Source of the DNA: Candidatus Aminicenantota bacterium | GTDB lineage: Bacteria; Acidobacteriota; UBA6911; RPQK01; JAJDTT01 | Reading direction: 5' to 3' | Length of the DNA: 21,424 nt | Assembly: GCA_026706325.1 (NCBI GenBank) | Contig: JAPOYZ010000333.1 | Location: 1 to 21,424, forward strand | Shown: positions 15,369 to 21,424 of the stretch, piece after piece | How positions within the stretch are numbered: the stretch's first letter is position 1 | Layout: the number at the start of each line of letters is the position of its first letter | Notes under the pieces: generated by a model | The model's input: the letters and a program-made list of their open reading frames with translations, nothing else | Database searches by the model: none | What the model was told of the DNA's origin: nothing | Made by a program: the position numbers and the translations under genes

Positions 15369-15626
15369 ATGGCCAGAACCAGCAGGACCATTACGTTCTC
15401 GCTGCCGCCCGAGTTGGCGGACAGGGTCGACGAGATCTTGAAGCAGGAAGGCCGCACCAGGAGCGCACTTCTGCGAACGGCACTGCTCCGGTACATCGAG
15501 GAGTGCGAATGGAGGCAGTTGCTCCAGTATGGAGAACGGCGGACGAGGGAGAAGGGCATCGGTCCAGAGGATGTGGGGCTCCTGGTTGAGGAGTTTCGGG
15601 CCGAGACAGCCGCTTCTCGCTCATGA
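15369..15626 (+). CDS. Ribbon-helix-helix (CopG-family) antitoxin
   Basis: 85 residues. Residues 1-45 form the RHH fold: RTITFSLPPELADRVDEILKQEGRTRSALLRTALLRYIEE, with the single DNA-contact strand (TITFSLP), helix A, the turn EGRTRSALLR, and helix B. The remaining residues form an acidic helical tail that should occupy the active site of the PIN toxin. The ribosome site AGAGG is four bases before the ATG. Its stop overlaps the toxin start by four bases (ATGA at 15623-15626), the classical antitoxin-first arrangement. Confidence 0.85.
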   Translation: MARTSRTITFSLPPELADRVDEILKQEGRTRSALLRTALLRYIEECEWRQLLQYGERRTREKGIGPEDVGLLVEEFRAETAASRS

Positions 15627-16027
15627 GGGTCGTTCTGGACACCAACGTCATTGTCTCCGGCCTGAACTTTCCTGGAAACGAGCGTCTCGTTCTCGATCTG
15701 GCCCGCCGAGGGCGGTATGCATTGGTCCTCTCCCCGTTGATTTTGGATGAGGTTCGTGGAGTATTGGTGCGGAAGTTCGGTTGGAAGGAGACGGTTTCGG
15801 ACCGCGCGATTGCAATGCTGGGCGATTCGGCAACCATCATTGAGCCCCGACAGTTGCCAAACGTAATCGTGAATAACGAAGCCGACAACCAGATCCTGGC
15901 GTGCGCGGTCGAATCCGCTGCCGATTTTCTCGTAACGGGTGACCGGCGGCATCTGTTGCCCCTCGGAGAACACCGCGGCACCAGGATCGTCAACGCTCCC
16001 CGGTTTCTCTCAACACTTGGAGTCTAG
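15623..16027 (+). CDS. PIN-domain toxin of the COG1569 type
   Basis: 134 residues, a PIN domain different from the one at 4312. Acidic residues are all present: Asp6 in VVLDTNVIVSGL, Glu43 in LSPLILDEVRGVL, Asp88 in NEADNQILACA, and Asp101/Asp107 in DFLVTGDRRHLLPL. The NVIVSGL start and the TGDRRHLL strand are typical of the COG1569 'predicted PIN/PilT' toxins rather than of VapC in the strict sense. The role is magnesium-dependent RNA cleavage restrained by the upstream RHH protein. It is intact, with normal length and coupled translation. Confidence 0.86.
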   Translation: MRVVLDTNVIVSGLNFPGNERLVLDLARRGRYALVLSPLILDEVRGVLVRKFGWKETVSDRAIAMLGDSATIIEPRQLPNVIVNNEADNQILACAVESAADFLVTGDRRHLLPLGEHRGTRIVNAPRFLSTLGV

Positions 16028-16078
16028 GCTCTTTCGTTCCGGGACTCGGGATCGGTGTGAATTCGCCGATCGAGTAGA

Positions 16079-16816
16079 ATGGCGCTCATGGACACTCAGA
16101 AACTGCAACACCGGATCGACGTTCTGGAGCACGGCCGGGACCGGGACGGGAACGAGCATGCGACCGACCGTCGGCTCTTCATGCAGCTTCACGTTTTCAG
16201 CGGCTGCCGCGATACGCAACCCCTGATCGATCAGCTCAAGGCGAATGGCCTGAGGCCGGCCGTGCTTTATCTGGATCTGAATCACCCTCGAGGGGTTGGA
16301 CTCCTGACCATGTCCGAGGATCCGGCCGACTTCGTCATCGCGGTGCGTCCATTCCTCAACTCCGGGTCCTTCGGCTCCCTCACGCTGCGGCCCGAGTTCA
16401 CCATGCTGGGAAGGAGCTACGCCAGCGGCTACGAGCCCGACGTCGAGGACTGGCTCATCGGACGTCCTCAGCGCACGGCCCTGAATCCGGATTGGCCCTG
16501 GGCCGTCTGGTATCCCCTGCGCCGCACCGGCGCCTTCAATGCCCAGCCGCAGAACGTGCAGCAGAGCATTCTGCGGGAACACGGCGGGGTCGGCCGGCTC
16601 TACGGACGACAGGATCTCGCCCACGACATCCGGCTGGCCTGCCACGGGATCGACACCAACGACAACGAATTCGTCATCGGCCTCGTAGGCAAGGAACTTC
16701 ATCCGCTCTCCCACCTGGTCCAGCGGATGCGCCGGACGCGGCAGACCTCGGAGTTCATGCAGCAGATGGGACCGTTTTTCGTGGGACGGGCGCTGTGGCG
16801 GAGCCCGATGGTGTAA
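16079..16816 (+). CDS. Chlorite dismutase/HemQ-family (Cld fold) protein
   Basis: 245 residues. The start is either ATG 16079 or ATG 16088; neither has a strong ribosome site. The sequence carries the two ferredoxin-like repeats of the Cld superfamily: LFMQLHVFSGC ... LYLDLN in the first, and WAVWYPLRRTGAFNAQ ... EHGGVGRLYG ... EFVIGLVGKELHPLSHLVQRMR ... GPFFVGRALW in the second. Tyr145 (VWYPL) sits where HemQ/ChdC has its catalytic tyrosine, and His168 (REHGGVG) where the proximal heme ligand lies. Cld enzymes degrade chlorite; HemQ/ChdC decarboxylates coproheme to heme b. With tyrosine retained, a ChdC-like or another heme-peroxidase-type activity is more likely than chlorite dismutation. 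No heme genes are near. It follows the PIN toxin by 51 bases. Confidence 0.78.
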   Translation: MALMDTQKLQHRIDVLEHGRDRDGNEHATDRRLFMQLHVFSGCRDTQPLIDQLKANGLRPAVLYLDLNHPRGVGLLTMSEDPADFVIAVRPFLNSGSFGSLTLRPEFTMLGRSYASGYEPDVEDWLIGRPQRTALNPDWPWAVWYPLRRTGAFNAQPQNVQQSILREHGGVGRLYGRQDLAHDIRLACHGIDTNDNEFVIGLVGKELHPLSHLVQRMRRTRQTSEFMQQMGPFFVGRALWRSPMV

Positions 16817-16881
16817 ACGGGCATCCTGTTGTGATGGGTGACTGTCTCGTCGGGTGCTCGGCGGTTGCGCACTTAAGAGTT

Positions 16882-16957
16882 CGGCGACTAAGAAGTCGCC
16901 TCTCCCGGCGGCAGGAAAGCCGCCGCTCCCATTCGGCGACTGGGAAGTCGCCGCTCC
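16882..16957 (+). repeat. Three tandem REP-like palindromes
   Basis: Unit A: CGGCGAC (16882-16888), TAAGAA, GTCGCCT, CTCC. Unit B: CGGCGGC (16906-16912), AGGAAA, GCCGCCG, CTCC. Unit C: CGGCGAC (16934-16940), TGGGAA, GTCGCCG, CTCC. Units A and B abut; B and C are four bases apart after the CTCC tail. In unit B the sixth arm base changes from A to G and its partner from T to C, so the pairing is kept. They lie between the Cld-family gene and the thioredoxin-like gene. Confidence 0.8.
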
Positions 16958-17002
16958 GCTCCCATGGGCATTTGTTATGCTGACCGGAAAAGGAGGAAGC
17001 TG

Positions 17003-17620
17003 ATGAGTTTCTTCAACCGGCACTTCTTCGTCGGTCTGGCGGCAGGTGTGGGACTCACGGTCGCACTGATCGCCGCCGCCGGCCTTTTGCTCATGCTCCA
17101 GGTCAGACACCGGATGGACGACCTGGACGACTTGGGGAATCGAGCGGGTGGCTTGGCCCCGCCTCCGTTGCCCGTTGAGAGATCGCTCGCCGACTTCGAG
17201 TGGAAGCTCCAGGGTCTGGACGGGGAGGAGACGTCGTTGGCCGCGTTCAAGGGAAAGGTGCTTTTCGTCAATCTCTGGGCCACGTGGTGCGGCCCGTGCG
17301 TGGTCGAAATGCCCAGCATTCAGCGCCTCTACGAACAGTTTCAGCAGGAGGACGTGAAGTTCCTCCTGGTCTCCGACGAGCCGCCGGACGTGGTCGAGCC
17401 GTTCGTCCAGGAGAAGGGGTGGGAACTGCCCATGTATGTCTCGAACGACGAAAGGCCCTCCGTCTTCGAAAGTCGTGGGATTCCGGCCACCTTCATTCTG
17501 GACCGGGAGGGCCGGATCGTGTTTCGCCACGTGGGGAGCGCCCAGTGGGACGACGAATCGTCCGTCCGCTTTTTGAACGAGCTGCTGGAGAAGAAGGCCG
17601 TCGAAGGAGACAGCACATGA
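17003..17620 (+). CDS. Membrane-anchored thioredoxin-like protein (TlpA/ResA type)
   Basis: 205 residues with start ATG at 17003, chosen because AAAGGAGG (16989-16996) precedes it. One N-terminal membrane anchor, FFVGLAAGVGLTVALIAAAGLLLML (about 8-32), is followed by a short charged and proline-rich linker and a thioredoxin domain from about 60. The active-site motif WCGPC has Cys96 and Cys99. The cis-proline is in GIPATFILD (Pro161). The strand LFVNLWATW and the PFVQEKGWELPMYV insertion fit TlpA/ResA proteins that reduce disulfides outside the cytoplasm, for example in cytochrome c maturation, which would suit an organism with exported multiheme-type proteins. Its stop overlaps the next gene by four bases (ATGA at 17617). 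Confidence 0.88.
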   Translation: MSFFNRHFFVGLAAGVGLTVALIAAAGLLLMLQVRHRMDDLDDLGNRAGGLAPPPLPVERSLADFEWKLQGLDGEETSLAAFKGKVLFVNLWATWCGPCVVEMPSIQRLYEQFQQEDVKFLLVSDEPPDVVEPFVQEKGWELPMYVSNDERPSVFESRGIPATFILDREGRIVFRHVGSAQWDDESSVRFLNELLEKKAVEGDST

Positions 17621-18630
17621 GCGAGGGACGACAGGGACCGCGTGTCCTGGTCACGGACTATGCCTGGCCGACGCTCGACCCGGAAAAGGAGATCCTGGAG
17701 GGGATCGGAGCCTCTCTAATGGTGGCTTCGACCGGCGAAGAGGGCGAGTTGGTGGAGATGGCCCCCCGCGCCGACGCCATCCTGACCTGCTGGAAAGCGG
17801 TATCGACGCGGACGATCCGGGCGGCCGCGCGCTGCCGGATCATCGCCCGCTACGGGATCGGGCTGGACAACATCGACATCCCGTTCGCCACGGAGCAGGG
17901 CGTCATCGTGACCAACGTTCCCGCCTATTGCCTGGAAGAGGTCACTGACCAGGCGCTGGCGTTGCTTCTGGCCTCGGCCCGCAAGGTCGTCCTCTTCGAC
18001 CGGGAGGCCAAAGCAGGCCGTTACGGAATGGCGCCGGGCCGGCCCATCTTCCGGATCCGCGGACGGACGTTGGGAATCGTCGGATTCGGCAAGATCGGAC
18101 GCACGCTGGGCCGCAAGGCCCGGGGCCTGGGTCTCAAGATCGCGGCCTTCGACCCCTACCTGGACGATGCCACGGTACGGGAGCAGGGCGCTGATCCGAT
18201 GAAGCTGGATCGCCTGCTGGAGGTCAGCGACTACATCTCCATCCATGTCCCGCTCAACGACGAGACGCACCACCTCTTCAACCGCGGCGCCTTTCGGCGG
18301 ATGCGTCCCGAGGCCTTCCTCATCAACACCTCGAGGGGGGCCGTGGTGGACACGGCCGCGCTGGTGGACGCGCTCGATGCGGGCGAGATCGCAGGCGCCG
18401 GATTGGACGTCCTTCCCCAGGAACCGCCGGACCCGGACGACCCGGTGGTGCTCCATCCCAAGATCATCATCACTCCCCACGCCTCCTTCTACTCCCAGGA
18501 GTCGCTCTTGGAGTTGCAAACCACGGCGGCCCGGCAAGTCGCCGACGTCCTGTCGGGCAAGGTCCCGGACTGGGTCGTGAATCCGGCCGTCCTTGGCCGG
18601 TCCATTCTCCGAGCCACCATCGCCTCGTAG
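17617..18630 (+). CDS. 2-Hydroxyacid dehydrogenase (CtBP/SerA group)
   Basis: 337 residues from ATG 17617, which overlaps the thioredoxin-like stop. The D-isomer-specific 2-hydroxyacid dehydrogenase fold is complete: RYGIGLDNIDIPFATEQGVIVTNVPAYCLEEV (about 78-109), the NAD-binding GxGxxG GFGKIG (156-161), an acidic residue after the second strand (Asp179, AAFDPYLDD), and the catalytic Arg240 (INTSRGAVVD), Glu269 (LPQEPP) and His288 (TPHASF). The VPAYCLEEV pattern with conserved Cys and the RYGIGLDN start are typical of C-terminal binding protein-like bacterial dehydrogenases; phosphoglycerate dehydrogenase without an ACT domain is the alternative. It should oxidise or reduce a 2-hydroxy/2-keto acid with NAD. 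The substrate is not determined. Confidence 0.87.
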   Translation: MSEGRQGPRVLVTDYAWPTLDPEKEILEGIGASLMVASTGEEGELVEMAPRADAILTCWKAVSTRTIRAAARCRIIARYGIGLDNIDIPFATEQGVIVTNVPAYCLEEVTDQALALLLASARKVVLFDREAKAGRYGMAPGRPIFRIRGRTLGIVGFGKIGRTLGRKARGLGLKIAAFDPYLDDATVREQGADPMKLDRLLEVSDYISIHVPLNDETHHLFNRGAFRRMRPEAFLINTSRGAVVDTAALVDALDAGEIAGAGLDVLPQEPPDPDDPVVLHPKIIITPHASFYSQESLLELQTTAARQVADVLSGKVPDWVVNPAVLGRSILRATIAS

Positions 18631-18861
18631 TCGGCGTGTCTCGACCGCGGGCGAGTTCATCCCGCTGCGCGGCGCGCTCCCGATCGAAACCGGGAACACA
18701 CGGTTTGTGGATACGCGCTCCTGCGAAGACCCGCCCGGCACCGCCAGAGTTTGGGAAACTTCAATAGAATGAATTGGAAAGCCTGACCATGAGAACAGTC
18801 TCGTGAAACGCTGAACGACGCGGTGGGAGATCCAGACCGGAACAGGAGGCAACGGAGCACC
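18631..18861. other. Intergenic region before the glutamate dehydrogenase gene
   Basis: 231 bases with no supported gene. It holds a small palindrome AGTTT-GGG-AAACT around 18748-18760 followed by TAGAAT (18765-18770), which resembles a -10 box, but no matching -35 box is seen at 17 bases. The ribosome site of the next gene, ACAGGAGG (18842-18848), lies at the end. Confidence 0.4.
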
Positions 18862-20124
18862 ATGGAGAGAACCATCTGGGATGTGGCGCGTCAGCAATTC
18901 TTCGAAGCGGCCGAGCTGACCGATCTGGACGACGATCTGAAGGAGATCCTGAGCCACTGCAACCGCGACCTGACCGTCCGGTTTCCGGTCTGCATGGACG
19001 ACGGTTCCATCCGGGTCTTCGAAGGCTACCGGGTTCAGCACAATCAGGCCCGGGGACCCACCAAGGGTGGCATTCGTTTCTCACCCGAGGTGACCCTCGA
19101 CGAGGTGAGAGCCCTCGCCATGTGGATGACGTGGAAGACGGCCGTGGTGCGGATACCGTACGGCGGGGCCAAGGGGGGCGTCATCTGCGACCCGCACAAC
19201 ATGAGCCTGGGAGAGTTGGAGAACCTGACCCGCCGGTATGCTTCCGAGATCTCCATCATCGTGGGCCGGGAGAAGGACATTCCGGCTCCCGACGTCAACA
19301 CCAATCCCCAGATCATGGCCTGGTTCATGGACACGCTCTCCATGCGAAGCGGTTTCTCGGACACGGGCGTGGTCACGGGCAAGCCCATCGAGATCGGCGG
19401 CTCCCTGGGACGTCTGGACGCCACGTCGAGGGGATGCCTCTACGTGGCCGAAGAAGCGCTCAAGGAGCGCGGGGAGACTCTGGAGGGCAAGACCGTTGCG
19501 ATACAGGGATTCGGAAACGCCGGCAGCTTCGCAGCTTCCCTCTTCGCCCGGGCCGGAGCCCGCATAGTGGCTGTTTGCGACTCCCGCGGAGGTGTGTACA
19601 ACTCGAACGGGCTGGACGTGGACCGGCTGATGCGGCTCAAAGAGGAAAACACGACGGCAGCCGAATATCCGGACGGGGACCGGTTGGATCCGAAGCAGCT
19701 CCTGGAACAACCGTGCGACATATTGATTCCGGCGGCCGTCGAGGACCAGATCACCGAAGCCAACGCCGACCGGATTCAGGCCCGCATCGTAGTCGAGGCC
19801 GCCAACGGCCCCACGACTCCCGAGGCGGACCAGATTCTGATTGAACGGGGCGCGACGGTGCTCCCGGACGTGCTGGCCAACGCCGGCGGCGTGACCGTGT
19901 CGTACTTTGAATGGGTACAGGACCTGGGCTCCTTTTTCTGGGACGAGGACCGGGTCTACCGTGAGCTGAAGCGGGTCATGACGGCCGCCTACCGCGACGT
20001 TTCAGCCGAGCTGGGCCGGCTCCAGAATCTCCACGGTCCGCAGATCAACCACCGGCAGGCCGCCTATGTCCTGGCCATCCAGCGGGTCGCCCGGGCCACC
20101 CAGCTTCGGGGTATCTATCCCTGA
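18862..20124 (+). CDS. gdhA: Glutamate dehydrogenase (Glu/Leu/Phe/Val dehydrogenase family)
   Basis: 420 residues, the usual length of hexameric GDH. The ATG at 18862 is preferred because AGGAGG lies upstream; an in-frame ATG at 18823 is less likely. Motifs: the glutamate-binding region with Lys68 (GPTKGGIRF), Lys92 (MTWKTAVV), and the catalytic Lys104 in IPYGGAKGGV; Asp144 in PAPDVNTNP; and the dinucleotide loop GFGNAG (216-221). Asp240 after the second strand of the Rossmann fold (VAVCDSRGG) suggests NAD rather than NADP. It converts glutamate and NAD to 2-oxoglutarate and ammonium, linking carbon and nitrogen flow. It appears to be transcribed alone. Confidence 0.93.
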   Translation: MERTIWDVARQQFFEAAELTDLDDDLKEILSHCNRDLTVRFPVCMDDGSIRVFEGYRVQHNQARGPTKGGIRFSPEVTLDEVRALAMWMTWKTAVVRIPYGGAKGGVICDPHNMSLGELENLTRRYASEISIIVGREKDIPAPDVNTNPQIMAWFMDTLSMRSGFSDTGVVTGKPIEIGGSLGRLDATSRGCLYVAEEALKERGETLEGKTVAIQGFGNAGSFAASLFARAGARIVAVCDSRGGVYNSNGLDVDRLMRLKEENTTAAEYPDGDRLDPKQLLEQPCDILIPAAVEDQITEANADRIQARIVVEAANGPTTPEADQILIERGATVLPDVLANAGGVTVSYFEWVQDLGSFFWDEDRVYRELKRVMTAAYRDVSAELGRLQNLHGPQINHRQAAYVLAIQRVARATQLRGIYP

Positions 20125-20126
20125 CA

Positions 20127-20149
20127 GGAGCGGGGACTTTCAGTCCCCG
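20127..20149 (-). repeat. REP-like palindrome, inverted, just after gdhA
   Basis: CGGGGAC (20131-20137), TTTCA, GTCCCCG (20143-20149), preceded by GGAG at 20127-20130. On the - strand it reads CGGGGAC, TGAAA, GTCCCCG, CTCC, the family model in reverse. It starts six bases after the gdhA stop codon, so it may also act as an mRNA 3' hairpin, but no T run follows. Confidence 0.72.
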
Positions 20150-20165
20150 ATTCAGGGGGGTCAGG

Positions 20166-20188
20166 GGGGGACGGTTAGTCCCCCCTCT
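20166..20188 (+). repeat. REP-like palindrome, G-rich subtype
   Basis: GGGGGAC (20166-20172), GGTTA, GTCCCCC (20178-20184), followed by CTCT, one base away from the CTCC tail of the family. Five-base loop as in the 4833 copy. Confidence 0.65.
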
Positions 20189-20223
20189 GCACTCTCCGGC
20201 CACCGGACTCCAAGAGGAATGGA

Positions 20224-20269
20224 AGAAAGGGGGACAAGGATGTCTCCCCTTCCGGGATGCCCCCTTTCT
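20224..20269. repeat. Larger palindrome containing a degenerate REP-like unit
   Basis: AGAAAGGGGG (20224-20233) pairs perfectly with CCCCCTTTCT (20260-20269). Nested inside is GGGGGAC (20229-20235), AAGGAT, GTCTCCCC, then TTCC, a family-like hairpin with one mismatch. The two foldings compete, since both use the G run at 20229-20233. Confidence 0.55.
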
Positions 20270-20421
20270 CTTCGGAAACATGAACGCGGACGGCTTTTTC
20301 GGAGGTATCGGTTAGGATACCGGTCTTGCGAAAAAAGCCCCGGCGGGCGTATTCTTGATTCTAATTCGTCCAGGAGGACGTGGCGAATCCACACGGTTGC
20401 TCGGCGCGGGCAGATAAGACG

Positions 20422-21424
20422 ATGGCGTTTACCAGATCCGCAATTCCAGTTGTCATAGCCTTGGCGATCGTTTCGGCTTCCGCGGCGGGGGGCTCGACCG
20501 CGAGGCGTCCGGATCCGACGGTCGAGTTCAGCCGGGACATCCGGCCGATACTTTCGGACAAGTGCTTCGCCTGTCACGGGCCGGACGAAAACAAGCGCAT
20601 GAGTCCCTTGCGCCTGGACACGCGGGATGGCGCTCTGGCCGATCTGGGCGGCCGCTACGCCATCGTTCCGGGAGACCCGGAAGGAAGCGGCCTCATCAGC
20701 CGGGTGAACTCCGCGGACAGCGTCACCCGAATGCCCCCCAGCTACTCGGGGAAAACCCTCTCGGATCAGGAGAGAGACCTGCTGCGGAGCTGGATCGCGC
20801 AGGGGGCCGAGTGGCAGAGCCACTGGTCGTTCCATCCCCCCGGACGGCCGGAACCGCCGAGTGTCAGCGACCCGGACTGGGTCCGGAATCCCATCGACCG
20901 ATTCGTTCTGGCCCGTCTGGATGCGGCCGGGTTGAAGCCGTCTCCCGAAGCCGATCCGGCCACGCTGCTGCGCCGGGTATCTCTGGACCTGACCGGCTTT
21001 CCACCCGAGCCGGAAGCCATGGACCGCTTTTTGGAAGACCCCACCGACGACGCCTACGAGCAGGCGGTCGACCGGTTGCTCCACTCGACCCGCTACGGCG
21101 AGCGCATGGCCATTCGTTGGCTGGACGCCGCCCGCTACGCCGACACCAACGGCTACCAGACCGACGCCGAGCGCACCATGTGGCCCTGGCGCGACTGGGT
21201 GATCGAGGCCTTCAACCGGAACCTCCCCTTCGACGAGTTCACCGTCGAGCAGATCGCAGGCGACATGCTGCCGGACGCGACACTGGATCAGCGGATCGCC
21301 AGCGCCTTCAATCGCAACCACCGGGGCAACGGCGAGGGCGGAATCATTCCCGAAGAATACCGGGTGGAATACGTGGTGGATCGCGTCGAGACCACGTCCA
21401 CCGTCTGGCTGGGGCTGACCATGG
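20422..21424 (+). CDS. Second PSD1-type protein (cytochrome c / DUF1549), 5' part
   Basis: 334 complete codons, running off the right edge. From ATG 20422 the protein begins with a Sec signal (MAFTRSAIPVVIALAIVSASAAGG), then the planctomycete cytochrome c domain with heme motif CFACH (48-52), GPDENKRMSPLRLDTR, and the conserved GDPEGSGLISRV and MPP segments. DUF1549 follows from about residue 150: NPIDRFVLARLDAAGL, LDLTGFPP, RYGERMAIRWLDAARYADTNG and PFDEFTVEQIAGDMLPD. The last visible residues end in VEYVVDRVETTSTVWLGLTM; the expected second CxxCH and the DUF1553 domain lie beyond the edge. An in-frame GTG at 20380 is possible but is too close to its AGGAGG. A DUF1501 partner would be expected downstream. 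Confidence 0.88.
   Translation, partial: MAFTRSAIPVVIALAIVSASAAGGSTARRPDPTVEFSRDIRPILSDKCFACHGPDENKRMSPLRLDTRDGALADLGGRYAIVPGDPEGSGLISRVNSADSVTRMPPSYSGKTLSDQERDLLRSWIAQGAEWQSHWSFHPPGRPEPPSVSDPDWVRNPIDRFVLARLDAAGLKPSPEADPATLLRRVSLDLTGFPPEPEAMDRFLEDPTDDAYEQAVDRLLHSTRYGERMAIRWLDAARYADTNGYQTDAERTMWPWRDWVIEAFNRNLPFDEFTVEQIAGDMLPDATLDQRIASAFNRNHRGNGEGGIIPEEYRVEYVVDRVETTSTVWLGLTM

Larger units (their letters stand above)
20125..20421. other. Intergenic region rich in palindromes
   Basis: 297 bases between gdhA and the second PSD1 gene. It contains three palindromes (20127-20149, 20166-20188 and 20224-20269) and a tandem nine-base direct repeat TCAGGGGGG at 20152-20160 and 20161-20169. A strong ribosome-like AGGAGG lies at 20372-20377, but only two bases before an in-frame GTG (20380), and 44 bases before the ATG used here. 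No gene is supported inside. Confidence 0.5.

Noticed and set aside
16882..16957. A short CRISPR array
   Set aside because: The repeats are palindromic, about 24 bases, abutting or four bases apart, with no spacers and no cas genes.
16010..17530. A 506-codon open frame on the - strand across the Cld-family and thioredoxin-like genes
   Set aside because: It crosses two well-supported genes and a repeat cluster, which no real gene would be expected to do.
17200..17616. An upstream extension of the hydroxyacid dehydrogenase frame
   Set aside because: The extension is out of frame inside the thioredoxin-like gene and has no homologous pattern; ATG 17617 gives the normal family length.
20161..21321. 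A 386-codon open frame on the - strand opposite the second PSD1 gene
   Set aside because: The + strand has the signal peptide, CFACH motif and DUF1549 motifs in one uninterrupted frame.

Overview
The window is GC-rich bacterial DNA. It carries two planctomycete-type cytochrome c / DUF1549 / DUF1553 proteins (PSD1 type) and a Tat-exported DUF1501 protein, families abundant in Planctomycetota, Verrucomicrobiota and some Acidobacteriota. The mix of PSD1/DUF1501 genes, several toxin-antitoxin pairs and short intergenic palindromes fits an Acidobacteriota or Planctomycetota genome; the sequence alone does not decide which. There is no rRNA, tRNA, CRISPR array or transposase that I can see.

Layout. 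1-353: 3' end of a sialidase-fold (BNR) protein. 374-1144 (-): Rossmann-fold, methyltransferase-like protein. 1415-2051: hicA-hicB toxin-antitoxin pair. 2216-3781: secreted beta-propeller protein resembling GH32/GH43 proteins. 4049-4725: AbrB/MazE-type antitoxin and PIN toxin. 10578 down to 4864 (-): three-gene operon in the order PSD1 cytochrome protein, DUF1501 protein, dihydrodipicolinate synthase/N-acetylneuraminate lyase (DHDPS/NAL) family aldolase. 10882-15286: ABC exporter half-transporter followed by two MFS permeases. 15369-16027: ribbon-helix-helix antitoxin and a second PIN toxin. 16079-16816: chlorite dismutase/HemQ-fold protein. 17003-18630: membrane-anchored thioredoxin-like protein overlapping a 2-hydroxyacid dehydrogenase of the CtBP/SerA group. 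18862-20124: NAD-type glutamate dehydrogenase. 20422-end: N-terminal part of a second PSD1 protein.

How the parts may work together. The sialidase-like, propeller, PSD1, DUF1501 and aldolase genes look like an exported carbohydrate or organic-matter degradation set with a cytoplasmic aldolase; the substrate cannot be read from the sequence. The ABC/MFS/MFS block is a transport operon. The three toxin-antitoxin modules are of three different types, and each has its own inverted repeat just upstream.

The most notable non-coding feature is a family of short palindromes, ten units at four intergenic loci. The model is CGGCGAC, six bases, GTCGCCG, then CTCC, with a G-rich variant GGGGGAC, five bases, GTCCCCC. 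Units occur in both orientations and the two arms change together. They behave like REP-type elements rather than terminators.
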